A stretch of DNA of 64,000 nucleotides from Sphingobium sp. V4. Lineage in GTDB: Bacteria; Pseudomonadota; Alphaproteobacteria; Sphingomonadales; Sphingomonadaceae. The stretch is taken from NCBI RefSeq assembly GCF_029590555.1, contig NZ_CP081001.1, positions 2,948,001 to 3,012,000 of the forward strand, given 5' to 3'. Below, in pieces: positions 52,556-64,000 of the stretch. A program made the position numbers and the translations under genes. Under the pieces are notes generated by a model. That model was not told the origin of the DNA. It saw only the letters and a list, made by a program, of their open reading frames with translations, and searched no databases. Each line of letters begins with the position of its first letter. Within the stretch, counting starts at the first letter, position 1.

Positions 52556-53434
52556 ATGGCGGACATTCGCACGGTGGGCGTGATCGGCGCGGGGCAGATG
52601 GGGGCCGGGATCGCCCAGGTCGCGGCGCAGGCGGGCTATGACGTCATCCTGTCCGACGTCGACCTGCCGCGCGCGCAAAAGGGCGTGGCCGGGATTGGCA
52701 AGCTGCTCGCCCGCGCGGTCGAGAAGGAGAAGCTGACGCAGGCCGATGCCGATGCGATCCTGGCCCGGATCAGGCCGGTCGGTGAGGTCGCGCCGCTGGC
52801 CGACGCGCAACTGGTGATCGAGGCGGCGACCGAGCGCGAGGAGGTAAAGCGGGCGATCTTCACCAATGTCGGCGCGATCCTTGCGCCCGACGCGATCCTG
52901 GCCACCAACACCTCCTCCATCCCCATCACCCGCCTGGCCCAGGCGGCGCCCGATGCGGGGCGGTTCGTGGGCGTCCATTTCTTCAATCCCGTGCCGGTGA
53001 TGGTGCTGGTCGAGGTCATTCGCGGCCTGGCGACCACGCCCGAGACGGTGGCGGCGGTGGAAGGCTTCGCCGCTAAGATCGGCAAGACGGTCGTCCACGC
53101 CTTCGACGCGCCGGGCTTCGTCGTGAACCGCATCCTGCTGCCGATGCTGAACGAGGCGGTGTTCGTGCTGGGCGAGGGCGTGGGCAGCGTCACTGACATC
53201 GACCAGGGCTGCAAGCTGGGCCTCAACCATCCGATGGGGCCGCTGACGCTGCTCGATTTCGTCGGCCTCGACACCGCGCTGGAAATCCTCAACGTCTTCC
53301 TCAGCACGACGGGCGATCCAAAATATCGCCCCGCGCCGCTGCTGGTCAAATATGTCGAGGCCGGCTGGTACGGCCGCAAGACCGGACGCGGCTTCTACGA
53401 CTATTCGGGGCCGGAGCCGGTGCCGACCCGCTGA
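52556..53434 (+). CDS. 3-hydroxybutyryl-CoA dehydrogenase
   Basis: A 292-residue cytoplasmic NAD-dependent 3-hydroxyacyl-CoA dehydrogenase that interconverts acetoacetyl-CoA and 3-hydroxybutyryl-CoA in fatty-acid and polyhydroxybutyrate metabolism. The Rossmann motif [14 protein letters not shown] (about residues 8-21), NTSSIPIT (about 118), HFFNPVPVM with the catalytic histidine (about 140) and [14 protein letters not shown] (about 190) are all present. GGGAGG precedes the ATG. It is divergent from ybgC and followed by a bidirectional terminator. Confidence 0.95.
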   Translation: MADIRTVGVIGAGQMGAGIAQVAAQAGYDVILSDVDLPRAQKGVAGIGKLLARAVEKEKLTQADADAILARIRPVGEVAPLADAQLVIEAATEREEVKRAIFTNVGAILAPDAILATNTSSIPITRLAQAAPDAGRFVGVHFFNPVPVMVLVEVIRGLATTPETVAAVEGFAAKIGKTVVHAFDAPGFVVNRILLPMLNEAVFVLGEGVGSVTDIDQGCKLGLNHPMGPLTLLDFVGLDTALEILNVFLSTTGDPKYRPAPLLVKYVEAGWYGRKTGRGFYDYSGPEPVPTR

Positions 53435-53446
53435 GAGTCCGTTTGG

Positions 53447-53468
53447 AAAATGCGCAGAAGCGCATTTT
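53447..53468. terminator. Bidirectional terminator between convergent genes
   Basis: AAAATGCGC (53447-53455) pairs perfectly with GCGCATTTT (53460-53468) around an AGAA loop. It follows the hydroxybutyryl-CoA dehydrogenase stop by 12 bp and serves the DUF1801 gene from the other side. Confidence 0.82.
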
Positions 53469-53515
53469 CGGTGGTGCGGAAAATCCGGCTTCAGCCGGAA
53501 GCAGGCTCTGACCGG

Positions 53516-53932
53516 TCAGCGCGGATAGGCCTCGTCCATATGGGCGAGGCTTTTCGCGATCAGCCCCTCCAGCACCGCCATGTCTATGCCCGACAGGCGC
53601 TTCACATAGAGGCAACCCTTGCCGCGCCGATGCGTGCCGAGCGGCGCGAAATCAGCGTCGTCCAGTCCGGCAAGATAGAGGACCAGTTCCGCCTTGCGCG
53701 GCGAAAAGCCGATCCGGCAACTCTCGCCCTCGCGTCCGCTGTCATAGCGATAATGATAGCGGCCGAAGCCGATGATGCTCGGACCCCACAGGCGCGGCGG
53801 CTCGCCCGACAGGCGCGCCATCAGCGCGGCGAGGGTCCGCCCGTCTTCCCGGCGCTCCGCCTGCTCCACGCCGGCAAGGAAGGCATCGACATCCTCCTGT
53901 GTCTGCGTGGTCTTGTTCTCGCCTGCCGCCAT
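53516..53932 (-). CDS. DUF1801-family protein
   Basis: A 138-residue soluble protein of the DUF1801/YdhG-like group, recognisable by PSIIGFGRYHYRY (about residues 50-62), RIGFSPRKAELVLYL (about 75) and LGTHRRGKGCLYVKRLSGIDMAVLEGLI (about 95-122). Function of the family is unknown; some members are linked to iron or stress. The ATG at 53932 is the first one that gives the normal family length; the frame is open far upstream on noncoding sequence. It is divergent from the manganese riboswitch. Confidence 0.88.
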   Translation of the reverse strand: MAAGENKTTQTQEDVDAFLAGVEQAERREDGRTLAALMARLSGEPPRLWGPSIIGFGRYHYRYDSGREGESCRIGFSPRKAELVLYLAGLDDADFAPLGTHRRGKGCLYVKRLSGIDMAVLEGLIAKSLAHMDEAYPR

Positions 53933-53966
53933 GGCTTGCCTTCCTCGCCCGATGTCCCTACAGGCT

Positions 53967-54105
53967 AGCGCGTCATCTGGGGAGTAGCCAGCCGTTCCGC
54001 GCCATGCGGACGGGCCATATGTCAACATATTTGGCCGAGAGGCCATGGCATATGGGAGGCGGATCGCAAGCATCCGCATCGGGCGAGACCAATGGCATCG
54101 GCGCT
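53967..54105 (+). promoter_or_regulatory. yybP-ykoY manganese riboswitch
   Basis: The conserved elements of the yybP-ykoY (Mn2+) aptamer occur in order: GGGGAGTAGCC (53979-53989), a P2 hairpin to about 54014, GTCAACATATTTGGCC (54021-54036), a complementary GGCCATGGCATATGGG, a P4 hairpin (GCGGATCGCAAGCATCCGC), and GGGCGAGACC (54081-54090). The ends AGCGC...GTCAT and ATGGC...GCGCT (53967-53976 with 54092-54105) can close P1. It precedes a GDT1-family Mn2+ exporter, the expected type of target gene. The motif recognition is by eye, but several long invariant segments agree. Confidence 0.88.
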
Positions 54106-54114
54106 TTTCTGTCC

Positions 54115-54165
54115 GGCCGGGCGGGAGGCGACGGTGGCATTGCGTCTGTTCACCTCCGCCCGGCC
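54115..54165 (+). promoter_or_regulatory. Expression-platform hairpin behind the Mn riboswitch
   Basis: The arm at 54115-54128 pairs with 54153-54165 over 13 bp with one bulged G. The left arm contains GGGAGG (54123-54128), a Shine-Dalgarno sequence placed 5 bp before an in-frame GTG (54134). The right arm supplies its complement CCTCC. This suggests translational control: the ribosome binding site would be hidden unless the aptamer rearranges the hairpin. No T-run follows the hairpin. Confidence 0.5.
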
Positions 54166-54178
54166 CCGGAACGTCTCG

Positions 54179-54757
54179 ATGGAAGCCCTGCTCACCTCCT
54201 CCGCGCTCGTCGCGCTCGCCGAAATGGGCGACAAGACCCAGCTGCTCGCCATGCTGCTCGCCACCCGCTTTCGCAAGCCGGTGCCGATCATCCTGGGCAT
54301 ATTGTTCGCGACGCTCGCCAATCATTTCCTTGCCGCGCTGGTCGGCCATTCGATCGCGGGCGTGCTGGACCAGGGCTGGTTCCGCTATGCGGTCGCCGCC
54401 TCCTTCATCGCCATGGCGGCCTGGACCCTGATCCCCGATGTGATCGACGAGGATGCGCCCCTGAAGGCGCCGTCCGGGGCGGGCGTGTTCATGACCACGC
54501 TGGTCGCCTTCTTCCTGGTCGAGATGGGCGACAAGACCCAGGTCGCGACCGTGGCGCTGGGCGCGCGGTTCGACGATCTGGTCGCCGTGACCATGGGCAC
54601 GACGCTGGGCATGATGATCGCCAATGTCCCAGCGGTGCTGTTCGGCGAGGCGCTGGCGCGCAAGGTGCCGATGCGGGCGCTCCAGATCGGCGCGGCGCTG
54701 CTGTTCCTGGCGCTCGGCCTGTGGATGATTGCTGACCTTCGGGGCTGGATCGGGTAA
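54179..54757 (+). CDS. GDT1/TMEM165-family manganese exporter
   Basis: A 192-residue inner-membrane protein with six hydrophobic helices in two homologous halves, each with the cation motif EMGDKTQ (about residues 13-19 and 113-119). Bacterial members such as MneA export Mn2+. The riboswitch upstream is direct support for a manganese role. The ATG at 54179 gives the usual family N-terminus MEALLTSSALVALAE, with only GGA as ribosome binding site. An in-frame GTG at 54134 has a stronger Shine-Dalgarno inside a hairpin and would add 15 residues. Confidence 0.93.
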   Translation: MEALLTSSALVALAEMGDKTQLLAMLLATRFRKPVPIILGILFATLANHFLAALVGHSIAGVLDQGWFRYAVAASFIAMAAWTLIPDVIDEDAPLKAPSGAGVFMTTLVAFFLVEMGDKTQVATVALGARFDDLVAVTMGTTLGMMIANVPAVLFGEALARKVPMRALQIGAALLFLALGLWMIADLRGWIG

Positions 54758-54857
54758 AAAGACATGCTCGCGCCGCCGGGCGGTTGTCAGCGCGCGGCGG
54801 CTGTTGCAAGGGGATGGGCAGTCATTCCCCTGAAGCGAAAGATATGGGACGCGCGTG

Positions 54858-55784
54858 ATGAAGGACAGTCTGGTTACGATCTTCGGCGGCGGCGGCTTTC
54901 TGGGCCGCCAGGTCGCGCAGGCGCTGATGGCACGGGGCGCGCGCGTGCGGATCGCGCAGCGCGACCTGGCGAGCGCGGTCAAGGTGAAGTCGCTCGGCAA
55001 TCTGGGCCAGAGCCAGTTCGTGGCGGCCGACATCCGCAAGCCGGAGACGGTCGCCCGCGCCATTGCCGGCAGCGATGTCGTCATCAACCTGGTCGGCATC
55101 CTGGCCGGCGATTTCGAGGCCTTCCATCATCAGGGCGCGGCCAATGTGGCCAGGGCCGCATCGGCGGCTGGGGTCAAGGCGCTGGTCCATGTCTCCGCGA
55201 TCGGCGCCGACGCCGCCAGTCCGTCGGCCTATGGCCGGTCGAAGGCGGCGGGCGAAGAAGCGGTGCGGGCGGCCTTCCCGACCGCGACCATCATCCGCCC
55301 CTCGATCATCTTCGGGCCGGAAGACCAGTTCCTCAACCGCTTCGCCGACATCATCCGCCTGGCGCCGGTGGTGCCGGTGATCGGCGCGGCGACGAAGTTC
55401 CAGCCCGTCTATGTGGCCGACGTGGCGCAGGCGATCGCCAATGCCGCCGAGCAGCCGGGCGTCCATGGCGGCAAGACCTATGAGGTCGCCGGGCCGCAGG
55501 TGATGAGCATGAAGGAGATCAACGCCTGGATCGCCAAGGCGATCGGCCGCGACCGGCCGCTGGTCGAGGTGCCCGGCGGCTTCGCGTCGCTGCTGGCGAT
55601 GCTGCCCGGCGGGCCGATCACGCGCGACCAGCTGGCAATGCTGGGCCGCGACAATGTGCCGGCGCCCGGCGCGCCGGGGCTGGAGGCGCTGGGCGTGGCG
55701 CCCACGCCGCTGGGCGCGGTGGCCGACAAGTGGATGGTCCGCTATCGCAAGCATGGCCGCTTCGCCGGCCGGGCCAAGGCCTGA
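54858..55784 (+). CDS. NDUFA9-like NAD(P)-binding epimerase-fold protein
   Basis: A 308-residue atypical short-chain dehydrogenase of the complex I NDUFA9-type family. The nucleotide motif TIFGGGGFLGRQVAQAL (about residues 7-23) replaces the usual GxxGxxG, followed by INLVGIL, HVSAIGAD and SAYGRSKAAGEE with Tyr and Lys, and FQPVYVADVAQAI. Alphaproteobacterial homologues may act in respiratory-complex assembly or quinone/lipid metabolism; the substrate is unknown. A GTG at 54855 directly precedes the ATG at 54858; the ATG is preferred. Confidence 0.87.
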   Translation: MKDSLVTIFGGGGFLGRQVAQALMARGARVRIAQRDLASAVKVKSLGNLGQSQFVAADIRKPETVARAIAGSDVVINLVGILAGDFEAFHHQGAANVARAASAAGVKALVHVSAIGADAASPSAYGRSKAAGEEAVRAAFPTATIIRPSIIFGPEDQFLNRFADIIRLAPVVPVIGAATKFQPVYVADVAQAIANAAEQPGVHGGKTYEVAGPQVMSMKEINAWIAKAIGRDRPLVEVPGGFASLLAMLPGGPITRDQLAMLGRDNVPAPGAPGLEALGVAPTPLGAVADKWMVRYRKHGRFAGRAKA

Positions 55785-55999
55785 TCGCGCCGGCCCGTCC
55801 TGCTGCCGACCCGTCCGGTCCGGCTCGACGGGCCGATCATCGGTCGCGACCGGCCGTGCCGGCGCGTCCTTGCCTTTTCGCTGCACTGCGGCATGGTGCG
55901 GCTCCCGTCGGTTGACGCCTTTCGACCCTTCCTCGGTACAGGGGGAGGGTCTGGCGCGGCTGGCCCCATTTCTCGCCCCATCGAGGATCGCACACCCCC

Positions 56000-56809
56000 A
56001 TGGACATGCATTATCTGACGGTCATCCTGCTGGGCATCGTGGAGGGGTTGACCGAATTCCTGCCCGTGTCCTCGACCGGCCACCTGATCCTGGCGAGCGA
56101 GCTGCTGGGCTATGACGCGTCCACCTGGGCGATGTTCAACGTCGTCATCCAGCTGGGCGCGATCCTGGCGGTGGTGGTGCTCTACTGGCGGACTTTCTGG
56201 GCGGTCGCGATGGGTCTGTTGCGGCGCGAGCCGGTGAGCTGGCGCTTCCTGCGCAATCTCGTCATCGCCTTCATCCCGTCCGCCATCATCGGCCTGGCGC
56301 TGCACGACTATATCGAGATCCTGCTCGGCGCGCCGCAGGTGGTCGCATGGGCGCTGATCGTGGGGGGCGTGGCGATCCTGCTCATCGAACGGATGGTGAA
56401 GGAGCAGCGATTCCACGGCATCGCCGACATCCCGCTGCTGCGCGTGGTCGGAATCGGCCTGATCCAGTGCATTTCGATGATTCCCGGCGTCAGCCGGTCG
56501 GGCGCGACGATCATGGGCGCGCTGACCCTGGGCGTCGAGCGGCGCACGGCAGCGGAATTCAGCTTCTTCCTCGCGATCCCCACGATGCTGGGCGCGAGCA
56601 CGCTGGAACTGCTCAAGAAAGGCGACCGGATCACCAGCGCGACGGTGGGATGGGACAGTATCGCGCTGGGCTTCGTCGTCTCCTTCATCGTCGCCCTGCT
56701 GGTCATCAGATGGTTTGTCGGCCTGGTGTCGCGCCAGGGCTTTGCGCCCTTCGCCTGGTATCGAATCATTGCGGGCATCGGCGCGCTGATCTGGCTGTGG
56801 ATGAGGTAG
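56000..56809 (+). CDS. uppP: Undecaprenyl-diphosphatase UppP (BacA)
   Basis: A 269-residue integral membrane enzyme that removes a phosphate from undecaprenyl diphosphate so the carrier lipid can be reused in peptidoglycan synthesis; it also gives bacitracin tolerance. Both signature motifs are intact: EGLTEFLPVSSTGHLIL (about residues 17-33) and IPGVSRSGATIM (about 160-171). About eight helices are evident. The 215-bp gap upstream is GC-rich and shows no further gene. Confidence 0.97.
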   Translation: MDMHYLTVILLGIVEGLTEFLPVSSTGHLILASELLGYDASTWAMFNVVIQLGAILAVVVLYWRTFWAVAMGLLRREPVSWRFLRNLVIAFIPSAIIGLALHDYIEILLGAPQVVAWALIVGGVAILLIERMVKEQRFHGIADIPLLRVVGIGLIQCISMIPGVSRSGATIMGALTLGVERRTAAEFSFFLAIPTMLGASTLELLKKGDRITSATVGWDSIALGFVVSFIVALLVIRWFVGLVSRQGFAPFAWYRIIAGIGALIWLWMR

Positions 56810-56907
56810 GGCCGGATCGGAACTAATATTTGAAAGATTATTACAGGATTTTGCCGCAGCCGCGAGAAAAGCCCGTAAAATAGGTAATATATACTGACGT
56901 AAATGGC

Positions 56908-56937
56908 AAAATCCGCGTGACTCTGCGGGTTTTTCTG
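56908..56937 (+). terminator. Terminator or attenuator-like hairpin ahead of gltD
   Basis: AAAATCCGC (56908-56916) pairs with GCGGGTTTT (56925-56933), with one G-T pair, around an 8-nt loop and runs into TTTCT. TATACT just upstream (56889-56894) could be a -10 box, which would place the hairpin at the very start of the gltD message. It may instead simply end the uppP transcript. Confidence 0.55.
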
Positions 56938-56973
56938 CTATGCGCGCTGCTGAAACAGATTCAGGGACGTGCC

Positions 56974-58419
56974 ATGGCTGACAATCCGATGCTGAAATTC
57001 GTGGGCTTGGGCCAAGCCTATCCGGAAAAGCGCGCTGCCGACGACCGCGCCGACGATTTTCTGGAAATCAGCCGCAGCTTCATCCTCGACAAGGCCGAGG
57101 AGCAGGCGTCGCGCTGTTCGCAATGCGGCGTGCCCTATTGCTCGACTCATTGCCCGCTGCACAATCATATCCCGGACTGGCTGCGTCTGACGGCAGAGGG
57201 GCGGCTGCGCGAGGCCTATGAGCTGTCGAACCTGACCAGCACCATGCCCGAAATCTGCGGCCGCATCTGCCCGCAGGATCGCCTGTGCGAAGGCAATTGC
57301 GTCATTGAATTTTCCGGCCATGGCGCCGTCACCATCGGCAGCGTCGAAAAATACATCACCGACACCGCCTGGAAGGAAGGCTGGGTCGAACCGCTCGTCC
57401 CCGGCAAGCCCACCGGCCAGTCGGTCGGTATCATCGGCGCGGGGCCGGCCGGCCTCACGACCGCCGAATATCTGCGCGTCGCGGGCTATGCGGTCCATGT
57501 CTACGACCGGCACGATCGCGCGGGTGGCCTGCTGACCTATGGCATTCCCGGCTTCAAGCTGGAGAAGGACGTGGTCATGCGCCGCATCCAGCGACTGAAG
57601 GACGGCGGCATCGTCTTTCATGAGAGCTTCGAGGTCGGCCGCGACGCGACGCTGGAGCAGCTGCGCGAGAAGCATGACGCGGTCCTGATCGCTACCGGCG
57701 TCTACAAGCCGCGCGACATTCGCGCGCCGGGCGTCGGCGCGCCGGGCGTGGTCAAGGCGCTCGACTATCTGACCGCCTCCAACCGCGCGGGCTTCGGCGA
57801 CGCCGTGCCCGAACATGAGGATGGCACGCTGCTGGCGACGGGCAAGAATGTCGTCGTCATCGGCGGCGGCGACACGGCGATGGACTGCGTCCGCACCGCG
57901 ATCCGCCAGGGCGCGGCATCGGTGAAGTGCCTCTATCGCCGCGACCGCGACAATATGCCCGGATCGCAGCGCGAGGTCGCCAATGCCGAGGAGGAAGGTG
58001 TCGAGTTCGTCTGGCTGACCGCGCCGATCGCGTTCGAGGGCACCGAGCATGTCACTGGCGTCAAGGTGACGAAGATGCGCCTCGGCCAGCCCGACGCATC
58101 GGGCCGCCGCGCGCCCGAACCCGATCCGGGCAGCGAGCATGTGCTGGACGCGGACCTGGTCATCAAGGCGCTGGGCTATGACCCGGAGGAACTGCCCAGG
58201 CTGTTCGGCAGCGAAGACCTGTCGGTCACGCGCTGGGGCACGCTGCGCGTCGATCACAAGACGATGATGACGAGCGTCGATGGCGTGTTCGCGGCGGGCG
58301 ACATCGTGCGCGGCGCATCGCTGGTCGTCTGGGCGATCCGTGATGGCCGCGACGTGACCGAGCATATGCACCGCTATCTGAAGGCGAAGGCCAAGGCGGG
58401 CGAGAAGGTGCCGGCGTGA
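56974..58419 (+). CDS. gltD: Glutamate synthase small subunit GltD
   Basis: A 481-residue cytoplasmic flavoprotein that passes NADPH electrons to GltB for making glutamate from 2-oxoglutarate and glutamine. The N-terminal part has the cysteine sets CSQCGVPYCSTHCPLHN (about residues 47-63) and CGRICPQDRLCEGNC (about 95-109) for [4Fe-4S] clusters. FAD- and NADPH-binding motifs are GIIGAGPAGLTTAEYL (about 150) and VVIGGGDTAMDC (about 290), with FAAGDIVRGASLVVWAI near the end. The ATG at 56974 has AGGGA upstream. Its stop overlaps the DUF2059 gene (TGATG). Confidence 0.97.
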   Translation: MADNPMLKFVGLGQAYPEKRAADDRADDFLEISRSFILDKAEEQASRCSQCGVPYCSTHCPLHNHIPDWLRLTAEGRLREAYELSNLTSTMPEICGRICPQDRLCEGNCVIEFSGHGAVTIGSVEKYITDTAWKEGWVEPLVPGKPTGQSVGIIGAGPAGLTTAEYLRVAGYAVHVYDRHDRAGGLLTYGIPGFKLEKDVVMRRIQRLKDGGIVFHESFEVGRDATLEQLREKHDAVLIATGVYKPRDIRAPGVGAPGVVKALDYLTASNRAGFGDAVPEHEDGTLLATGKNVVVIGGGDTAMDCVRTAIRQGAASVKCLYRRDRDNMPGSQREVANAEEEGVEFVWLTAPIAFEGTEHVTGVKVTKMRLGQPDASGRRAPEPDPGSEHVLDADLVIKALGYDPEELPRLFGSEDLSVTRWGTLRVDHKTMMTSVDGVFAAGDIVRGASLVVWAIRDGRDVTEHMHRYLKAKAKAGEKVPA

Positions 58420-59144
58420 TGCGCCTCGCTTTCCTCTCCTTGCCGCTGCTTTTGCTGTCGGCTCCACTAGCTGCGCAGGTTCAGCCCGCTCCCGCGCAGG
58501 GGGCCGACGTACAGTCCGTCGATCCGGAATTGCTGGCGAAGGCGCAGCCGATCGCCTCCGTCATCCTGCCCGATGGCACGATGGAACGGATGATGGGGCC
58601 GATGATGCAGAAGATGATGGCTCCGATGATGGACGGCATGACCAAGATGCCGATCCGCGAGTTCCTCAAAGTCGGAGGCATGGACCCGGACAAGGCGGAC
58701 AGCCTTGGCGAAGGCACGATGGAGGAGATGATGGCAATCATCGATCCCAGTTTCCGCAAGCGGATGGATGTGATCGTCAACACCATGATGCCGGCTATGG
58801 GCCGCTTCATGGGACGGTACGAACCGGAAATGCGGGAAGGCATGGCGGAGGCGTTCGCCTATCGCTACAATGCGGCCGAACTGGACCAGATCGCGGCCTT
58901 CCTGAAAACGCCCATCGGTGCCAAGTTTGGCGCGGGCTTCATGCAGTTGGCCACCGATCCGCATTATCTCGGTCGGATGCAGAAGATCATGCCCGACATG
59001 CTGCGAGCGATGCCGGAGATTATGAAATCGTCCGAAGCTGAACTGGCCAAGCTGCAGAAGCCGCGCAGCTATAAAGACCTCACCAAGGCCGAACGTGACC
59101 GTCTGACCGCATTGCTCGGGGCGGACGCAGGCAAGGCCAACTGA
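58419..59144 (+). CDS. DUF2059-family periplasmic protein
   Basis: A 241-residue exported protein with a signal peptide (about residues 1-19, ending APLAAQ). The centre is Met-rich and helical (MERMMGPMMQKMMAPMMDGM, about 48-67). The DUF2059 domain follows (YRYNAAELDQIAAFLKTPIGAKF, about 145-168). Function is unknown. The ATG overlaps the gltD stop by one base, and gltB starts 83 bp later, so it sits inside the glutamate-synthase operon. A GTG directly before the ATG is an alternative start. Confidence 0.85.
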   Translation: MRLAFLSLPLLLLSAPLAAQVQPAPAQGADVQSVDPELLAKAQPIASVILPDGTMERMMGPMMQKMMAPMMDGMTKMPIREFLKVGGMDPDKADSLGEGTMEEMMAIIDPSFRKRMDVIVNTMMPAMGRFMGRYEPEMREGMAEAFAYRYNAAELDQIAAFLKTPIGAKFGAGFMQLATDPHYLGRMQKIMPDMLRAMPEIMKSSEAELAKLQKPRSYKDLTKAERDRLTALLGADAGKAN

Positions 59145-59227
59145 AAAAGACGCCGGCAATGCCGGAACCAATGGACTGACAGAGGCCGTACCGAAGAAGC
59201 GGGCGGCCATAGGCAAGGGTAGTCATC

Positions 59228-63763
<4,536 letters not shown>

Positions 63764-63778
63764 GCCCCGCCGGCAAGA

Positions 63779-64000
63779 CTATCGGGGGTCGGTCGCGGCG
63801 ACCGGGAGCATCGTCTCCCCGTCGGCGGGATCGGCCCCTTCCTGCGTCGGGACCACCTGCACCGGCATCGGCCGCGCCGCCGACGCGCCGTCGGCAAACC
63901 GGATTATCCGGGGGTGCAGTTGATGCGCGGTCGAGGGCTGCGCCACTTCCACAACCGGAGTCGGTTCCTCGGCCAGATAATCCTGCACCACCGGATCGTC
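63779..64000 (-). CDS. C-terminal part of an unidentified protein (partial)
   Basis: A minus-strand frame stays open from the right window edge to a stop at 63779-63781, giving 73 codons. The visible part is Pro/Val/Ala-rich with no recognised domain or membrane helix (PTPVVEVAQPS, PRIIRFADGAS). It is convergent with gltB, 15 bp away. It may be the tail of a larger gene; its start and identity lie outside the window, and a chance open frame is not excluded. Confidence 0.4.
   Translation of the reverse strand, partial: DDPVVQDYLAEEPTPVVEVAQPSTAHQLHPRIIRFADGASAARPMPVQVVPTQEGADPADGETMLPVAATDPR

Overview
The window looks like a chromosomal segment of a sphingomonad (Alphaproteobacteria, Sphingomonadaceae; Sphingobium, Sphingomonas or Novosphingobium type). 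The evidence is high GC with short AT-rich promoters, a Xanthomonas/Caulobacter-type TonB-dependent receptor, the non-phosphorylating L-rhamnose pathway known from Sphingomonas sp. SKA58, and intergenic palindromes of the GTCATCCCCGC and CTGAGCCTG type. No tRNA, rRNA, CRISPR, transposase or phage gene was seen.

Left flank (1-11402): partial clpB, an M28 and a divergent two-domain M16 zinc peptidase, a small beta-rich protein, and a MarR-controlled tripartite efflux operon (marR, FUSC inner-membrane protein, DUF1656, HlyD adaptor, outer-membrane factor) whose genes overlap by 4-8 bp.

Centre (11361-47485): about 36 kb dedicated to rhamnogalacturonan I (pectin hairy region). Galactan side chains are handled by GH35, GH53 and GH43 proteins (11361-15894). 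Unsaturated galacturonate is handled by kduI and kduD. Acetyl groups are removed by two CE12-type esterases plus SGNH and alpha/beta hydrolases. The backbone is handled by GH28 and GH105, with a second GH35 and two more GH43-like proteins for side chains. Uptake uses a TonB-dependent receptor, a GPH-family symporter and RhaT. L-rhamnose is processed by RhaM (mutarotase), LRA1 (1-dehydrogenase), LRA2 (lactonase), RhmD/LRA3 (dehydratase), LRA5 (4-dehydrogenase) and LRA6 (hydrolase) to pyruvate plus L-lactate, and LutABC then oxidises the lactate to pyruvate. Two IclR proteins and one LacI protein are encoded here. A recurring palindrome, TYCCA-N5-TGGW, occurs at eleven places in five intergenic regions of the locus and is proposed as the shared operator. 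No rhamnogalacturonan lyase, alpha-L-rhamnosidase, KDG kinase or KDPG aldolase was seen, so these must be elsewhere if the route is complete.

Right flank (47646-64000): the Tol-Pal envelope operon (ybgC-tolQ-tolR-tolA-tolB-pal) with an unusual 23-codon frame fitted between tolQ and tolR; a 3-hydroxyacyl-CoA dehydrogenase; a DUF1801 protein; a GDT1-family manganese exporter preceded by a clear yybP-ykoY (Mn2+) riboswitch; an NDUFA9-like protein; uppP; and gltD-DUF2059-gltB for glutamate synthase. A partial minus-strand frame runs off the right edge.
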